Virus record (IMG/VR): IMGVR_UViG_3300023084_000010
Span: 25,381-89,380 of that record
Origin: a virus
Reading direction: 5' to 3' (one strand)
Length of the DNA stretch: 64,000 nt
Positions 38,492 to 49,037 of the stretch are shown here, in pieces. Position numbers and translations under genes: made by a program. The notes under the pieces were generated by a model. It had not been told where the DNA came from, searched no databases, and saw only the letters and a program-made list of their open reading frames with translations. Position 1 is the first letter of the stretch. Every line of letters begins with the position of its first letter.

Positions 38492-41400
38492 TTACTTGTC
38501 TATTAGTATCCAACCACGTGTTGAATTATAATATACTAATCCAAAACCTGCGCCGTTTGCATCAACAATTAAGTCACTGCTTGAACCGTTGATATTATCG
38601 CTTGATGTAATTGTAATGTTGTTAGTTGCAGCATTACCACTTCCGTCAATAATTCTAACTTCGTCGCCTAAACTTGGACTACTTGGCATTGTTACTGTAA
38701 CAGTTTGCGATGACGTATCGATAATCATTCTATCACCAACTGTTGCTGTTATTGTGCTACTTGTAACTTCTGCCCAAACAGGCTGTGCAGTAATACCTGC
38801 ATTTGCTAGATAGTTGCCAACTCTTGTATCTGTGTAATATAAGTTACTTGTACCTTCTGCTAGTGCATCTGTATCGTGATTGCTAATATCACTTACAGTA
38901 CCTGTGACATCACCTGTAACATCGCCTACAAGTGTTGCTTCTAAGTCTTTGTTTAGTACCCAGCGGTCATTTGCACTATCATATAAGATTGTAGCAAGTC
39001 CATCTGTACCGAGGTCAAGTGTAATACCTCCGCCATTTGAACTTGCTGCATTTGTACTACCATCACCTAAAACTAAGTTTAGGTCGTCTACACTTAATGT
39101 AGTACTGTTAATGGTTGTTGTAACACCATCAACTTGTAAGTTACCAGCAATAATAACTGTACCAGTGTTATCTCCGTGTCCTAGCGGATCAAGTGTAAAT
39201 GCAGCAGGACCTTTTAGTGTACCTGTCATTTGAATGTCTGATACGTTACCACTTGCTAAGTGTGTACTTACTCTGGCGTTTGTGTAGTAAAGATTTGTAG
39301 AGCCTTCTGTTAAATCATCTGTTGTTTTAGCACTAAAGTTTGAGTTAACACGTGCCTCTGTATAATATAAATTATTTGTGCCTTCTGTTAAATCATCTGT
39401 TGTTTTAATTGCCAAACGTGAATCAAAGTCTGTGTTGTGTCTTGATGTTGTATAATAAAGGTTTGTTGAGCCTTCTGTTAAATCGTCTGTTGTTTTTTGA
39501 TTAAATGCACTATCAAAATCACTTTGGCTAAATGGTGCATCAGGAATCCAAACACCGTTGTTTGCATCCCATACAAGTGCATCGCCGCCACTTGGTGTAT
39601 TACTTGCTGTATCAACATCTTGTAGTGCATTGATACTTGTGTTATTAATTCTTGTTGTTACACGTGCATCTGTATAATAAAGATTTGTTGTGCCTTCGCT
39701 TACTGCATTTGTTGTGAAACTGCCACTACCGCCTAAACTAATTGTTGTGCCATTTACTGTAAGTGAACTATTTGTTAAACTACTATTAGGAATGTTTGCC
39801 AGTGAAATAATACCAGTTGCACTATCATAGTATGCACCAGTTGAATTGTTTGCACTAATAAGTGTTCTAACACTTGCGTCACTTGGACCTGTATATGTTA
39901 ATACACCAGTTGCACTATCGTATGTTAACGATCCGCCGCCGCCTGTGTCAGTAACGCTAATTGATCCTCGTGCTCTTGCTTGTGTAAAGTATAAGTTAGT
40001 TGAACCTTCTGGAAGTGTATCTGTATCAACTTGTGTTAAATCTAAGTTAGCACCTGTTTGTAAGTTAACTCTTGCATCTGCACGTGCATCTGTATAATAA
40101 AGATTAGTTGTACCTTCTGCTAAGTCATCTGTTGTAAAGTTACTGATGTCACTAACTTGTCCAGTAACATTACCAGTAAATGTACCGTCAAATTCGTCTG
40201 CTTTAATAGTTGCAGCATCCCATGTGCTTGTACCTGCATTATAAACTTGTGCAGTCCAAACATCATCTACTTCATCCCATACAAAGCGAACGTTGTCACT
40301 TGTTCCACGTTCAATTTCAATACCGCCGTTTTGGCTTGGTGCACCAGTTTCATCACTATTAAGTAGGATAATACTATCACCAATATCAACTTGGTTTGAA
40401 TTAACTGTAGTTGTTGTACCGTTAACTGTTAAGTTACCCTGAACAATAATATCTGCTGCAGTAGTTACACTATTAAAGTCGACGTCTGCTGTAGTTCCAA
40501 CATCTTGTCCAATAGCAATAACACCTGTTCCACTGTCATATGTTACACCAGTGCCGCCGCTTAGTGCTGCTCTTGCTCTAGCATCTGTATAATAAAGATT
40601 AGTTGAACCTTCTGCTAAGTCATCAGTTGTACTACCTGCAAGTCCTGCTGTACTAATAACACCTGTTGCTGGATCATAACTTAAATCACCGCTAACACTA
40701 ATACTGTTTCTTGCTCTTGCTTGTGTAAAGTAAAGATTTGGATCAGTTGTTGTACTTGTGGTTGTACTTGCTGTTAAGCCTAAATCTGTGTTTGCTGTAC
40801 CTGCACCAATAACTAAATCTAATGCAGTACCATTGGGTGGTGAATATGTAATTACAAGCTGATCAGTGCCGTCCTTATCTGCAACGATACCTGCAATACT
40901 TGCACCATTAATACTTGCAACTGCATCGTCGATGTCACTTGTAAGTCCACCTTCTTGGTCAACAATATCAACTGTTGTTCCATTGATAATAACTTGTGTA
41001 TAAGTTGTGTTTGCAACTGTTGGCGCTGTTGCACCTGCTGTAAATCCAAAGTCAGTAGCAGTTTGGTTCGCACCAATTGTTAAATCATCATTTGCGTTTT
41101 GCGGTGCATATGTAAGTTCAATTTCATTTGTAATTGTTGAAGCTGCTAGTAAGTTTGGAATTGCTGCCGCTGTAATTTCATTAATAATATCAGCAAGCGG
41201 CAAGTTAGTAGTACTAAAGTTAATTGATGTACCATTAATAATTAATGGATCAGCTGTTGTATTAGTTGGGTTCTGTACTGTACCAGTTACTACTGTTTGA
41301 TTATATGTTTGTGCAGCAATTGTACTTGGTGCTTGCACTGTACCAGTAACAACAACATCTGAATATTCAGTTACGCCCTCGTCTAAATCATTTGTATCTT

Positions 41401-42031
41401 TTGTTGCTAGTCTGGTATCAAATAAACTATCAAAATCACTTGTTTGTACTGCACTACCTGCTGTACCACTGACTGCATCAATATTTGTTTGTAGTGTAGT
41501 ATCGGCGTCGATTCTATTATTTTTTTCTTCTAGGAATAAATCAGTTGCTTCAGCAATTGCAAAGTTTAAACTACTTAAAGAAGAACTAACAGCAAAATCT
41601 TCTGTTGCATATTCTAAGTCATCTAAGTAACTTTCAATTTTAATGTCTGAGTAATATGTATTTGTATCTAGCGGATCGTAGCCAGGATCATTTACTTCAA
41701 TGTAAGTTTCAGCGTCAAGTGATTCACTTGTTACAGTGGTTAAAAATGTTGTATCAGTTGCAGCGTCTACAATAATAATTGTAACAGTATAAGTGCCGCT
41801 ATCAGTATTTGGTGCACTTGCAAATGTTACGTTATTGTTTGTACTGTTTGAAACCACGCCAGAGGTTTGCAAAACTTCATTTACGTATACTTTTACTGTC
41901 GAGTTCGTGTCTATTGCTAGCACGTTGCCCGCAGCGTCAGCACCACTAAAAGTGATTTGGTTTAGTGCTGCAGTATATTCGTAAACACGCTTTTGTGTAC
42001 TTAACAACGAATAATCTAAATCTAAGGACAT
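38492..42031 (-). CDS. Large fibre protein with TTDDLxEGxTNLYYT repeats
   Basis: 1179 residues. About ten copies of a short repeat, TTDDLxEGxTNLYYTDARV, are scattered in the chain, along with two stretches NLxVDGxTTTINSTTLSVDDLNL that also occur in the fibre at the right end. The C-terminal 95 residues (VRIIDGSGNAATNNITI, ending GWILIDK) match those of 58539-64000, so the two fibres share a tip domain. The start has only a weak ribosome binding site; a late promoter is 29 nt upstream. Confidence 0.8.
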   Translation of the reverse strand: MSLDLDYSLLSTQKRVYEYTAALNQITFSGADAAGNVLAIDTNSTVKVYVNEVLQTSGVVSNSTNNNVTFASAPNTDSGTYTVTIIIVDAATDTTFLTTVTSESLDAETYIEVNDPGYDPLDTNTYYSDIKIESYLDDLEYATEDFAVSSSLSSLNFAIAEATDLFLEEKNNRIDADTTLQTNIDAVSGTAGSAVQTSDFDSLFDTRLATKDTNDLDEGVTEYSDVVVTGTVQAPSTIAAQTYNQTVVTGTVQNPTNTTADPLIINGTSINFSTTNLPLADIINEITAAAIPNLLAASTITNEIELTYAPQNANDDLTIGANQTATDFGFTAGATAPTVANTTYTQVIINGTTVDIVDQEGGLTSDIDDAVASINGASIAGIVADKDGTDQLVITYSPPNGTALDLVIGAGTANTDLGLTASTTTSTTTDPNLYFTQARARNSISVSGDLSYDPATGVISTAGLAGSTTDDLAEGSTNLYYTDARARAALSGGTGVTYDSGTGVIAIGQDVGTTADVDFNSVTTAADIIVQGNLTVNGTTTTVNSNQVDIGDSIILLNSDETGAPSQNGGIEIERGTSDNVRFVWDEVDDVWTAQVYNAGTSTWDAATIKADEFDGTFTGNVTGQVSDISNFTTDDLAEGTTNLYYTDARADARVNLQTGANLDLTQVDTDTLPEGSTNLYFTQARARGSISVTDTGGGGSLTYDSATGVLTYTGPSDASVRTLISANNSTGAYYDSATGIISLANIPNSSLTNSSLTVNGTTISLGGSGSFTTNAVSEGTTNLYYTDARVTTRINNTSINALQDVDTASNTPSGGDALVWDANNGVWIPDAPFSQSDFDSAFNQKTTDDLTEGSTNLYYTTSRHNTDFDSRLAIKTTDDLTEGTNNLYYTEARVNSNFSAKTTDDLTEGSTNLYYTNARVSTHLASGNVSDIQMTGTLKGPAAFTLDPLGHGDNTGTVIIAGNLQVDGVTTTINSTTLSVDDLNLVLGDGSTNAASSNGGGITLDLGTDGLATILYDSANDRWVLNKDLEATLVGDVTGDVTGTVSDISNHDTDALAEGTSNLYYTDTRVGNYLANAGITAQPVWAEVTSSTITATVGDRMIIDTSSQTVTVTMPSSPSLGDEVRIIDGSGNAATNNITITSSDNINGSSSDLIVDANGAGFGLVYYNSTRGWILIDK
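39240..39500 (-). repeat. Tandem DNA repeats encoding EGxTNLYYT units
   Basis: Four closely similar segments of 60-90 bp, each encoding TTDDLTEGSTNLYYT-like units, lie head to tail here; others are dispersed to 40.6 kb. Confidence 0.7.
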
Positions 42032-42059
42032 AATTTAAATCTTTCTATCTTATTAATTA

Positions 42060-42067
42060 TATTTATC
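42060..42067 (-). promoter_or_regulatory. T4-type late promoter (GATAAATA)
   Basis: Minus-strand GATAAATA, 29 nt before the ATG at 42031. Confidence 0.78.
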
Positions 42068-42111
42068 CAAATCAAACTTTTAGAGTTAGACTGGTACACT
42101 CGGCGTTATAG

Positions 42112-42119
42112 TATTTATT
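42112..42119 (-). promoter_or_regulatory. Possible second late promoter (AATAAATA)
   Basis: Minus-strand AATAAATA immediately after the stop of 42120-44651, 80 nt before the ATG at 42031. Confidence 0.5.
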
Positions 42120-44651
42120 TTATCCATCTAGTGATGCTGTCGGTGGTGTGAAGTTAGCGGTGTATCTAGCAAGACCTTTTGTAATTCTGAAATCTTCTAC
42201 ATGCCCGACTATACCTGAATTACTATAAGTTGCAGACAATATATAACCTGTTGTTGCAGTTATATCTTCAGGCGTTGCTCTTGTACCTTCCAACTGGCCG
42301 TCTAACCAAATTTTACAAACACCACTTTCTCTTGTTACTGCTATATGATACCACTGATTAGATGCAATCGTTGTGGTGTTATCTACATAGGTATTGCTAC
42401 TGCCAAATCTAATTACAGGATTGGGATTATGTAAATTTAAAATAAGTCCTGAACTTTGTGTGTGATCACCCAGTTGAAAGAAGCAACCGTCCCAAGAACC
42501 GTTGGTCATCCATCTTAACCACCCTTCAATTGTAAAATCGTCAGTGCCTAATCCTTCTGGTAAAGTAAATGATATTCCACCGTTTGGATTAGTATTTGTA
42601 TTATAAAATGAAGTTCCGGCGTATTTAGGACCAACGCCTCCATAAGAACCGTCATCTGCATAACCATTATTAATAACAAAAGTAGATGACTGCGATTTAT
42701 CTATTATAGGTGCGCCAATGCCTTTTACATGTAGTGTAGCATTAGTCGAACTCAATGGTTCTGACGGTGGCGTAAATTCAGAAGTATATACTGCTGAATC
42801 TGTAACTCTAAAATCTGAAATAAGTCCATTCCATGTATAAATTCCATTGGTGTATGCGCCGCCAATAACAATATAAGACGAATCATTATCATATGTATCA
42901 GATTGACTATGTATTTGCTTTCCGTTAATATAAATGTAAGATGTTCCAGAATTTCTAACATATGCTGTATGATACCATGTATCAGGACTTGCAGCGAAAC
43001 CACCTGTATTTACTGTAGCATATCCACCGCCATATATTGCCCACTGTTCAGGTGTATTTTGGTTATTCCACCAAAGTGCTATTGTTTGCGCTATACTTGT
43101 AGAAAATCCGCCAGAAGTTGGAGAAATTTGCCAAATACCTTCGTAGTCTGTTGTGCCAGCAATAATAGAAGAATCTAATGTTACCCAACATTCGACTGTA
43201 AAATCTCCTGTTCCGAAAGCTGTATTTGGAGAGCCTTGTAAATATTGGCTGCCGTTGAATCGCATACTGCCACCGTGCAGTGCAGGATCATAATCGTCTT
43301 TCTCCCACAGTGTAAATGGAGATGTGTTCGGACTTCCGCTAGGTATGATTGAATGATTATTTGTGGAACTATCTCCCCAATACGGCAATTGGCAAGCAAG
43401 TAGTTCTGTTCCGGTTATTGCAGTAAGAGGCTCAATAGGTGGTGTAAATGCTGTTGTATAAACTGCAGTGCCTTTAACTATACGTAAGTCTGTTATATAT
43501 CCGCTAGCATAGTTTGGAGTAACTCTGTAACCAATTGTATTATCGGATGATAGATTAAAATTATATCCATCCCATACACCAGAATTAGCTTGTTCAACAC
43601 CATTGACATAAATGTAACAAGTACCGTTATAACGAGTAAATGCTATATGAGTCCATTCATTGGCAAGTACTTGTCCTGCTGAAGTTAAAAATCCCGGGCC
43701 GCCAGAGTGTTGATAAAATTGTACACTTCCGTCTGTTCCTACTCCCATGAAATAGTAGTTACTAGTAGCACTAGACTGTATAGGAGAATTTTGCCAAATA
43801 CCAAAGAAATCGCTGTGATCTGTATATATCCATGCTTCTACAGTAAAATCTCCTGTTTCAAATTGTAAACCTGTTGCTGCTGGTACTGTAAGTGCTGCGT
43901 CTGTTCCGTTAAAATGTGCACTATATCCACCCGAACGATACGGGCTGTATGTTTGAAATTGTACGTTTGTATTAGTAAGAGAAGAACTACTAGGTGAAGA
44001 GTCTATTGCACCAGACAACGTATTATTACCAGTTGTACCATTTGTAGTAATAAGTGCAATTACTGATTCTGATCCGTCTATTGTTGTAGCAAATGCTAAT
44101 GTAAATGTATTAACATCATTTACAATATTTGTTCCATCTGTTACACTAAATGTTATTTCAAAAGTTCCTGCATCGTCGGGATCAGTTGTTCCAGGTGTAA
44201 TAGTAAACACATTGTCTGCTTGGCTTACGGTTGCTGTAGTACCTAGTGCTCCACTAGTTACTGTATAACTCCAAGTAAGTGGTACTTCTTCTGGGTCAGT
44301 TGCTGTTAGTGTAATTACAGTAGGTGTTCCATCTGTTGCTAGTACATAACTGCCAGTGCCGCCATTTGTAATAGTTGGGCTTGTATTGATAAGTGCAATA
44401 TTAAACCAGCCATTGTCATTTGACAAATATAGTCTATCAGTTTCTTCAACAAATGCCATGTCGCCATTTGTATTATTTGTTAATGGAAGTTCAGCAACTG
44501 TTGCGTATGTAGTAACTCCTCCGCCTCCACTACTACCGCCTGCAGAAACATTTAATCTCCAAACACCATATGTTGCATTATAAACATATGATAATCCGTT
44601 TGCTGTAAATGTTTGTCCGTTGGTTGGGCTTGTTGGAAAAGTTACTGCCAT
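42120..44651 (-). CDS. Fibre/adhesin with Ig-like and LamG-like lectin domains
   Basis: 843 residues. An N-terminal module (MAVTFPTSPTNGQTF, then YVYNATYGVW) is shared with three other genes here and probably attaches to the virion. An Ig/cadherin-like domain follows (about 90-190; TLTATDPEEVPL). Then come three LamG/ConA-like jelly-roll domains with the recurring FGTGDFTVECWVTL, WYHTAYVRNSGTSYIYINGK and ISDFRVTDSAVYT patterns. Such domains bind glycans. It is a paralogue of 44655-47183. GAGGGAT ribosome binding site. Confidence 0.8.
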   Translation of the reverse strand: MAVTFPTSPTNGQTFTANGLSYVYNATYGVWRLNVSAGGSSGGGGVTTYATVAELPLTNNTNGDMAFVEETDRLYLSNDNGWFNIALINTSPTITNGGTGSYVLATDGTPTVITLTATDPEEVPLTWSYTVTSGALGTTATVSQADNVFTITPGTTDPDDAGTFEITFSVTDGTNIVNDVNTFTLAFATTIDGSESVIALITTNGTTGNNTLSGAIDSSPSSSSLTNTNVQFQTYSPYRSGGYSAHFNGTDAALTVPAATGLQFETGDFTVEAWIYTDHSDFFGIWQNSPIQSSATSNYYFMGVGTDGSVQFYQHSGGPGFLTSAGQVLANEWTHIAFTRYNGTCYIYVNGVEQANSGVWDGYNFNLSSDNTIGYRVTPNYASGYITDLRIVKGTAVYTTAFTPPIEPLTAITGTELLACQLPYWGDSSTNNHSIIPSGSPNTSPFTLWEKDDYDPALHGGSMRFNGSQYLQGSPNTAFGTGDFTVECWVTLDSSIIAGTTDYEGIWQISPTSGGFSTSIAQTIALWWNNQNTPEQWAIYGGGYATVNTGGFAASPDTWYHTAYVRNSGTSYIYINGKQIHSQSDTYDNDSSYIVIGGAYTNGIYTWNGLISDFRVTDSAVYTSEFTPPSEPLSSTNATLHVKGIGAPIIDKSQSSTFVINNGYADDGSYGGVGPKYAGTSFYNTNTNPNGGISFTLPEGLGTDDFTIEGWLRWMTNGSWDGCFFQLGDHTQSSGLILNLHNPNPVIRFGSSNTYVDNTTTIASNQWYHIAVTRESGVCKIWLDGQLEGTRATPEDITATTGYILSATYSNSGIVGHVEDFRITKGLARYTANFTPPTASLDG

Positions 44652-44654
44652 TTG

Positions 44655-47183
44655 TTATCCCTCTAATGATCCTGTTGGTGGTGTGAAGTTTGCTGTGTAT
44701 CTGGCATGTGTAGGAGATATTCTTAAATCTTCTATAAACATTTGCGCAGTTCTATTAGCTCCGTAAAAAACTCTACCAATATAAGCAGTGTTGTGGGCTG
44801 TTCCTGATGGATATGATCCTGTTCCAGTTCCATCAGCAGTTCCGTTAATGTATATAGTCCATGTTTGATTGTATAGAACAAGTGCAAGGTGTGTCCACTG
44901 CCCTGTCGAAACAGTGCCTGTACTGATTGGGCAACCAGTCACGTTACTATAACTTCCATTAATTAACGCTCTAACAGTTTGGTTCTCTTGTATTTCAAAT
45001 GATACAACATTTGATCCACCTGAAGAACCTTGTGTGCCTTGAGAATATATCGCAGTACCATATGAACCAGATGCAGGAACAGTAACCAGCCAAACCCAAG
45101 CCTCAATGGTACATTCAGTGCCAGTTCTACCCATCGTTTGCAAGACATCAGGAATAGTAAAATATACACTGTCGTCGACACCGTCAACATAAAGACTATT
45201 AGACCATTTGTAATGATTTGTAGATGCTGTAGGGTCTCCTATGTTAATAAGAGCAGTGCCTCCGGCTGCATCCCATATACTGTTTTTGTTAGTGCAAGTA
45301 AGTAGCGTAGTTCCTGATATAGCTGTTAATGGCTCATCCGGCGGTGTGAAATCTGTAGTATAAACAGCAGTTCCGTTATTAATTCTAAGATCTGACATAT
45401 AACCTTCGAAGTACCTGGAATATCCGTTGATATTGCCAATCAAAAACGGATGCACATTGCTCCCAATACTGTTACTATATGTCAGAGATATGCTTGTGGC
45501 AACACCGTCTAAATAAACTTTAATTGTAGGATTATCTCTTACTACAGCTATATGATGCCACATGTTAAGTTTAATTCTTTGAGTGCTAGTTTGTCCGTTG
45601 AGTCCAGTTGTTCCAAACATAATATTTCCAGAATTGTTAATGTGAAGCCAAGGGCCACTTCCATCTCCTCCGGTGTCATACTTACTCCAAACACTATCGT
45701 AATTTTTGAAAGATCCTGTTTTATAAATCCAACACTCAATTGTAAAATCAGTATTAGAATTAAAGTTAACACCTATACTAGTTGGAATCGACATAGTATC
45801 ACCGTTTCCATCAAAGTAAACAGATCCACCGTCTGTTGCTGAATCATACGTGAGATAATCATACGGGCCGCCTAATACAAATTGCGGATCACCAAAATAT
45901 GTAATTGTTCTGGAGCCACTGTTTGTTGATAAATCTTTTCCATAAGGAAGACCTGTAGCAAAAACAAATGTTTCTGTACCGTCAACTGTTAATTCAATAG
46001 GAACAGAAGGTGTTGTGCCACCATAAACTGCGGTTCCAGCTGTAAATTTTAAATCACGTATTTCACCAGTATAATAACCTGTATTTGCGGTACCATGGCG
46101 ACCGATATACCATCCGCTAGATTGTGTACCATTTTCAGTATTTGCTCTGGAATCTTGTAATACACCATCTGCATAATAATAATATGTTCCACTATGTCTT
46201 TCCCAAACAAGATGGTGCCATAGATTGTCTCTTAAATCTTTAGTACCTGCGGCTCCTTCTGTGCCGCTGTCAGTATGACTAGCCATAACACCTGTTGTTG
46301 TTAATATTTCAAATGCTTCCATTTGACTACCACCGTCATATTGACCCATAATAATGCCACCGACTGTAGTCTTAGCCCAGCACTCAAATGTAAAATCACC
46401 AGTACCGAAATTATCATTAAAACCTGGAGTAATATAATCATTACCGTCTAATTGTAAACTATATCCCTTAGGGTGATAAGGTGTAAATGCGGTAGATGTT
46501 ACACCTCCGGATTCATTAATAGTATGTGTCCAAGTCGAAGCATCAACTTGATTATCTGATAGTGATCCGTCAGTTTTTAACAAAAATGAAGTGTACTTAG
46601 AATCTTGTACACTTGTTATAAATTCTAAACTAAACGAGTTTACGTCATTGACAATGTTTGCACCGTCTGTTACACTAAATGTTAACGTAAAAGTACCTTC
46701 ATACGCTTCTGTTGTAGTAGGTGTAATAGTAAACACGTTGTCTGCTTGTGTTACAGTAGCAGTTACTCCACCGCCATTAGTTAACGATCCACTAGTAACT
46801 GCATAACTCCATGTTATTGGAAGACTTTCCGGATCTGTTGCTGTTAGTGTAATTACAGTAGGTGTTCCGTCAGTTGCTAACGCATAACTACCTGCGCCGC
46901 CTTGTGTAATACTAGGTGCTGTATTAATAAGTGCAATATTATACCAAGCAGTGTCGTTCCAAATATATAGTTTATCTGTTTCTTCAACTAGTGCTAAATC
47001 ACCATTTGTTGCAGTTTGCGGAAGTTCTGCCGCAGTAGCATATGTTGTAGTTCCACCACTTCCACCGCTGGATGATGACGAACCTGCTTTCCACAAGTTA
47101 TTTGTAGCATTGTAAGTGTAAGTGACACCGTTTACTACTGTTGTATCACCGTTACTTGGGTTATCTGGAAAGTTTACTGCCAT
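44655..47183 (-). CDS. Fibre/adhesin paralogue with LamG-like lectin domains
   Basis: 842 residues with the same plan as 42120-44651: FPDNPSNGDTTVVNG leader, Ig-like domain, three LamG-like domains with DFTFECWAKT, WHHLVWERHSG and the FTPPTGSLEG ending. The leader and the Ig-like region are closely similar to the neighbour, while the lectin domains have diverged. This is what is expected from gene duplication followed by receptor adaptation. AGGAT precedes the ATG. Confidence 0.8.
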   Translation of the reverse strand: MAVNFPDNPSNGDTTVVNGVTYTYNATNNLWKAGSSSSSGGSGGTTTYATAAELPQTATNGDLALVEETDKLYIWNDTAWYNIALINTAPSITQGGAGSYALATDGTPTVITLTATDPESLPITWSYAVTSGSLTNGGGVTATVTQADNVFTITPTTTEAYEGTFTLTFSVTDGANIVNDVNSFSLEFITSVQDSKYTSFLLKTDGSLSDNQVDASTWTHTINESGGVTSTAFTPYHPKGYSLQLDGNDYITPGFNDNFGTGDFTFECWAKTTVGGIIMGQYDGGSQMEAFEILTTTGVMASHTDSGTEGAAGTKDLRDNLWHHLVWERHSGTYYYYADGVLQDSRANTENGTQSSGWYIGRHGTANTGYYTGEIRDLKFTAGTAVYGGTTPSVPIELTVDGTETFVFATGLPYGKDLSTNSGSRTITYFGDPQFVLGGPYDYLTYDSATDGGSVYFDGNGDTMSIPTSIGVNFNSNTDFTIECWIYKTGSFKNYDSVWSKYDTGGDGSGPWLHINNSGNIMFGTTGLNGQTSTQRIKLNMWHHIAVVRDNPTIKVYLDGVATSISLTYSNSIGSNVHPFLIGNINGYSRYFEGYMSDLRINNGTAVYTTDFTPPDEPLTAISGTTLLTCTNKNSIWDAAGGTALINIGDPTASTNHYKWSNSLYVDGVDDSVYFTIPDVLQTMGRTGTECTIEAWVWLVTVPASGSYGTAIYSQGTQGSSGGSNVVSFEIQENQTVRALINGSYSNVTGCPISTGTVSTGQWTHLALVLYNQTWTIYINGTADGTGTGSYPSGTAHNTAYIGRVFYGANRTAQMFIEDLRISPTHARYTANFTPPTGSLEG

Positions 47184-47230
47184 CTGTTATTATCCTGTTG
47201 TACTTGTTATAATGCTACCGTCGGTTTTTG

Positions 47231-49024
47231 TCATGCTGCGTTTCCTGATGTAGCACAACCTAGTCTATTATTCTGTAACAAATCTCCCAAGTCTGTTGCA
47301 TTACTAGGAGATGTTATTGTAACATAATCAATGGTATTAAAAATACCATTAGTGTTACCATAACCGCCACTAAATGCACCCCTTGTTCCATTACTACATC
47401 CACCTAATTCCGCTCTTGCAACTGTTAAATAACCAAAATCAGTTGTGTTGCTTGGTGTGTCGATCGTTACATATTGAATAGTATTCAGGTAATCCTGAGG
47501 ATTAAGTCCGTCTCGGCCACCGCCAATGACCCCATAAGTATCATCAGATACACTAGCTGTTGCTTCCAAGATTGAACCTAAATCGCCAAAGTCAGAAGCG
47601 TTACTTGTTGTAGCAACTGTTACATAGTCAATAGTATTGACCATAGTAGAAGATGTGTTTCCTGTTCTGCCGCCCGCCGTAACTGAATATGTCGAATTTG
47701 CAAAACTGGTAACTAATGATCTTGCTACTGTCAAAATACCAAAATCTGCTGCATTACCCGTTGATGCTATTGTGACATAATCAATTACATCTGAACCATA
47801 TGTACCTGAACCAGTATTACCACCGCTCCATAAACCATATGTTCCATTAGAACTAGCTGAAGTAGAATATCTCTCAACAGTTAAATCTCCAAAGTCTGAG
47901 GAGTTACTTGTTGTAGCAACTGTTACATATTCTATTACGTTAGTTTTAGCACCATCATAACCACCTCCACTTAACGCATATGTTGAATTGCTACAAGCAC
48001 CAGATGTGTATACCGTAGTTACTAAATCCCCAAAGTCAATTGCATTACCAGTTGATGTAATATCAAAATATTGAATTACATTTATAGAAGTTACATTATC
48101 AACAAGCAGACCGCCTATATGAAGTCCACGGTCTCCATACCAAACACCTGCCCAAGACAATGCAAAATTAAAAGGTTGTGTAACGCTGTTACCACTGTTA
48201 TCATATGCTGAAACAGATAAAATAAAGTTACCACTGATAGTATCGTCAGTAGTAGGTGTAACAGTAAGTGTATTTCCGCTTAGTGCAACAGTTGCTATTG
48301 CACTATTTCCGCTGTCTATACTATAATTGTAGGTAAGAGGAATTCCCTCAGGATCAGTTGCATTTAAATTAACAACTGTTGGAGTACCATCATTACTTAA
48401 ATTAAAACTAGTTGTAACAGGACTCCAAGATGGTGCCTGGTTTTGTGTAGCTTGTATTGAATCCCATCCAGAACCATTAAAAATGAACAGTTTATTACTA
48501 TCTGTTTCGTAAACCATATCGCCAGTTGACGAATCTGTATTTGCTGGGAAATTTTCTGTACCACTAATTACACTAACACCCCCGCCGCCACTTCCAGCAG
48601 TAACTCCACTAGGCATAGAACTTACCCATTGGCTACTAGACCCATCGTCATAATATACATATGTAGTTAAATCTGTTGAATTAAACCACAGGTCTCCTGC
48701 ACTAGGAGTTGCAGGTGCTGTATCACTAGAAGTTAAACTTGCACCACTGCCGCCACCGCCACCTGATGGATTAGATAATACCCACTGCGAGTTATAGTAT
48801 ACATAAGTTTCTAGTAATGTACTGTGAAACCACAAGTCGCCTTCACTTGCACTAGTAGGTGCAGTGTCTGAAACAGTAAGTGCTGCTCCTCCTCCGCCTC
48901 CGGCACTAGATGAACCACCTCTACTACCTAACCAAACACCTCTTGCGGCATTATAAGTATAGGTCCTTCCGTTAAAGGTATATTCATCTGCATTGCTCGG
49001 GCTCGACGGAAAAGTAATTGGCAC
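47231..49024 (-). CDS. Fibre/adhesin with propeller-like repeats
   Basis: 597 residues with a GTG start (AGGAG 8 nt upstream). Leader FPSSPSNADEYTFNGRTYTY, then two SSDTAPATPSAGDLWF modules, an Ig-like domain (about 200-290), and then about six repeats of roughly 50 residues with the pattern IDYVTIATTSNSSDFGDLT, then SNGTYGLWSGG. The repeat resembles Kelch or RCC1-type beta-propeller blades. Likely a receptor-binding fibre tip. Confidence 0.72.
   Translation of the reverse strand: MPITFPSSPSNADEYTFNGRTYTYNAARGVWLGSRGGSSSAGGGGGAALTVSDTAPTSASEGDLWFHSTLLETYVYYNSQWVLSNPSGGGGGSGASLTSSDTAPATPSAGDLWFNSTDLTTYVYYDDGSSSQWVSSMPSGVTAGSGGGGVSVISGTENFPANTDSSTGDMVYETDSNKLFIFNGSGWDSIQATQNQAPSWSPVTTSFNLSNDGTPTVVNLNATDPEGIPLTYNYSIDSGNSAIATVALSGNTLTVTPTTDDTISGNFILSVSAYDNSGNSVTQPFNFALSWAGVWYGDRGLHIGGLLVDNVTSINVIQYFDITSTGNAIDFGDLVTTVYTSGACSNSTYALSGGGYDGAKTNVIEYVTVATTSNSSDFGDLTVERYSTSASSNGTYGLWSGGNTGSGTYGSDVIDYVTIASTGNAADFGILTVARSLVTSFANSTYSVTAGGRTGNTSSTMVNTIDYVTVATTSNASDFGDLGSILEATASVSDDTYGVIGGGRDGLNPQDYLNTIQYVTIDTPSNTTDFGYLTVARAELGGCSNGTRGAFSGGYGNTNGIFNTIDYVTITSPSNATDLGDLLQNNRLGCATSGNAA
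47270..48110 (-). repeat. About six tandem repeats coding propeller-like blades
   Basis: Units of about 150 bp encoding IDYVTxxxxSNxxDFGDLxxxR and a following Ser/Gly-rich turn. Confidence 0.65.
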
Positions 49025-49037
49025 TTACTATCTCCTA

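Noticed and set aside
38589-41984. Several plus-strand open frames of 60-120 codons opposite the fibre gene
   Set aside because: Antisense shadows of Thr/Ser/Asn-rich repeats, no RBS, no promoter.
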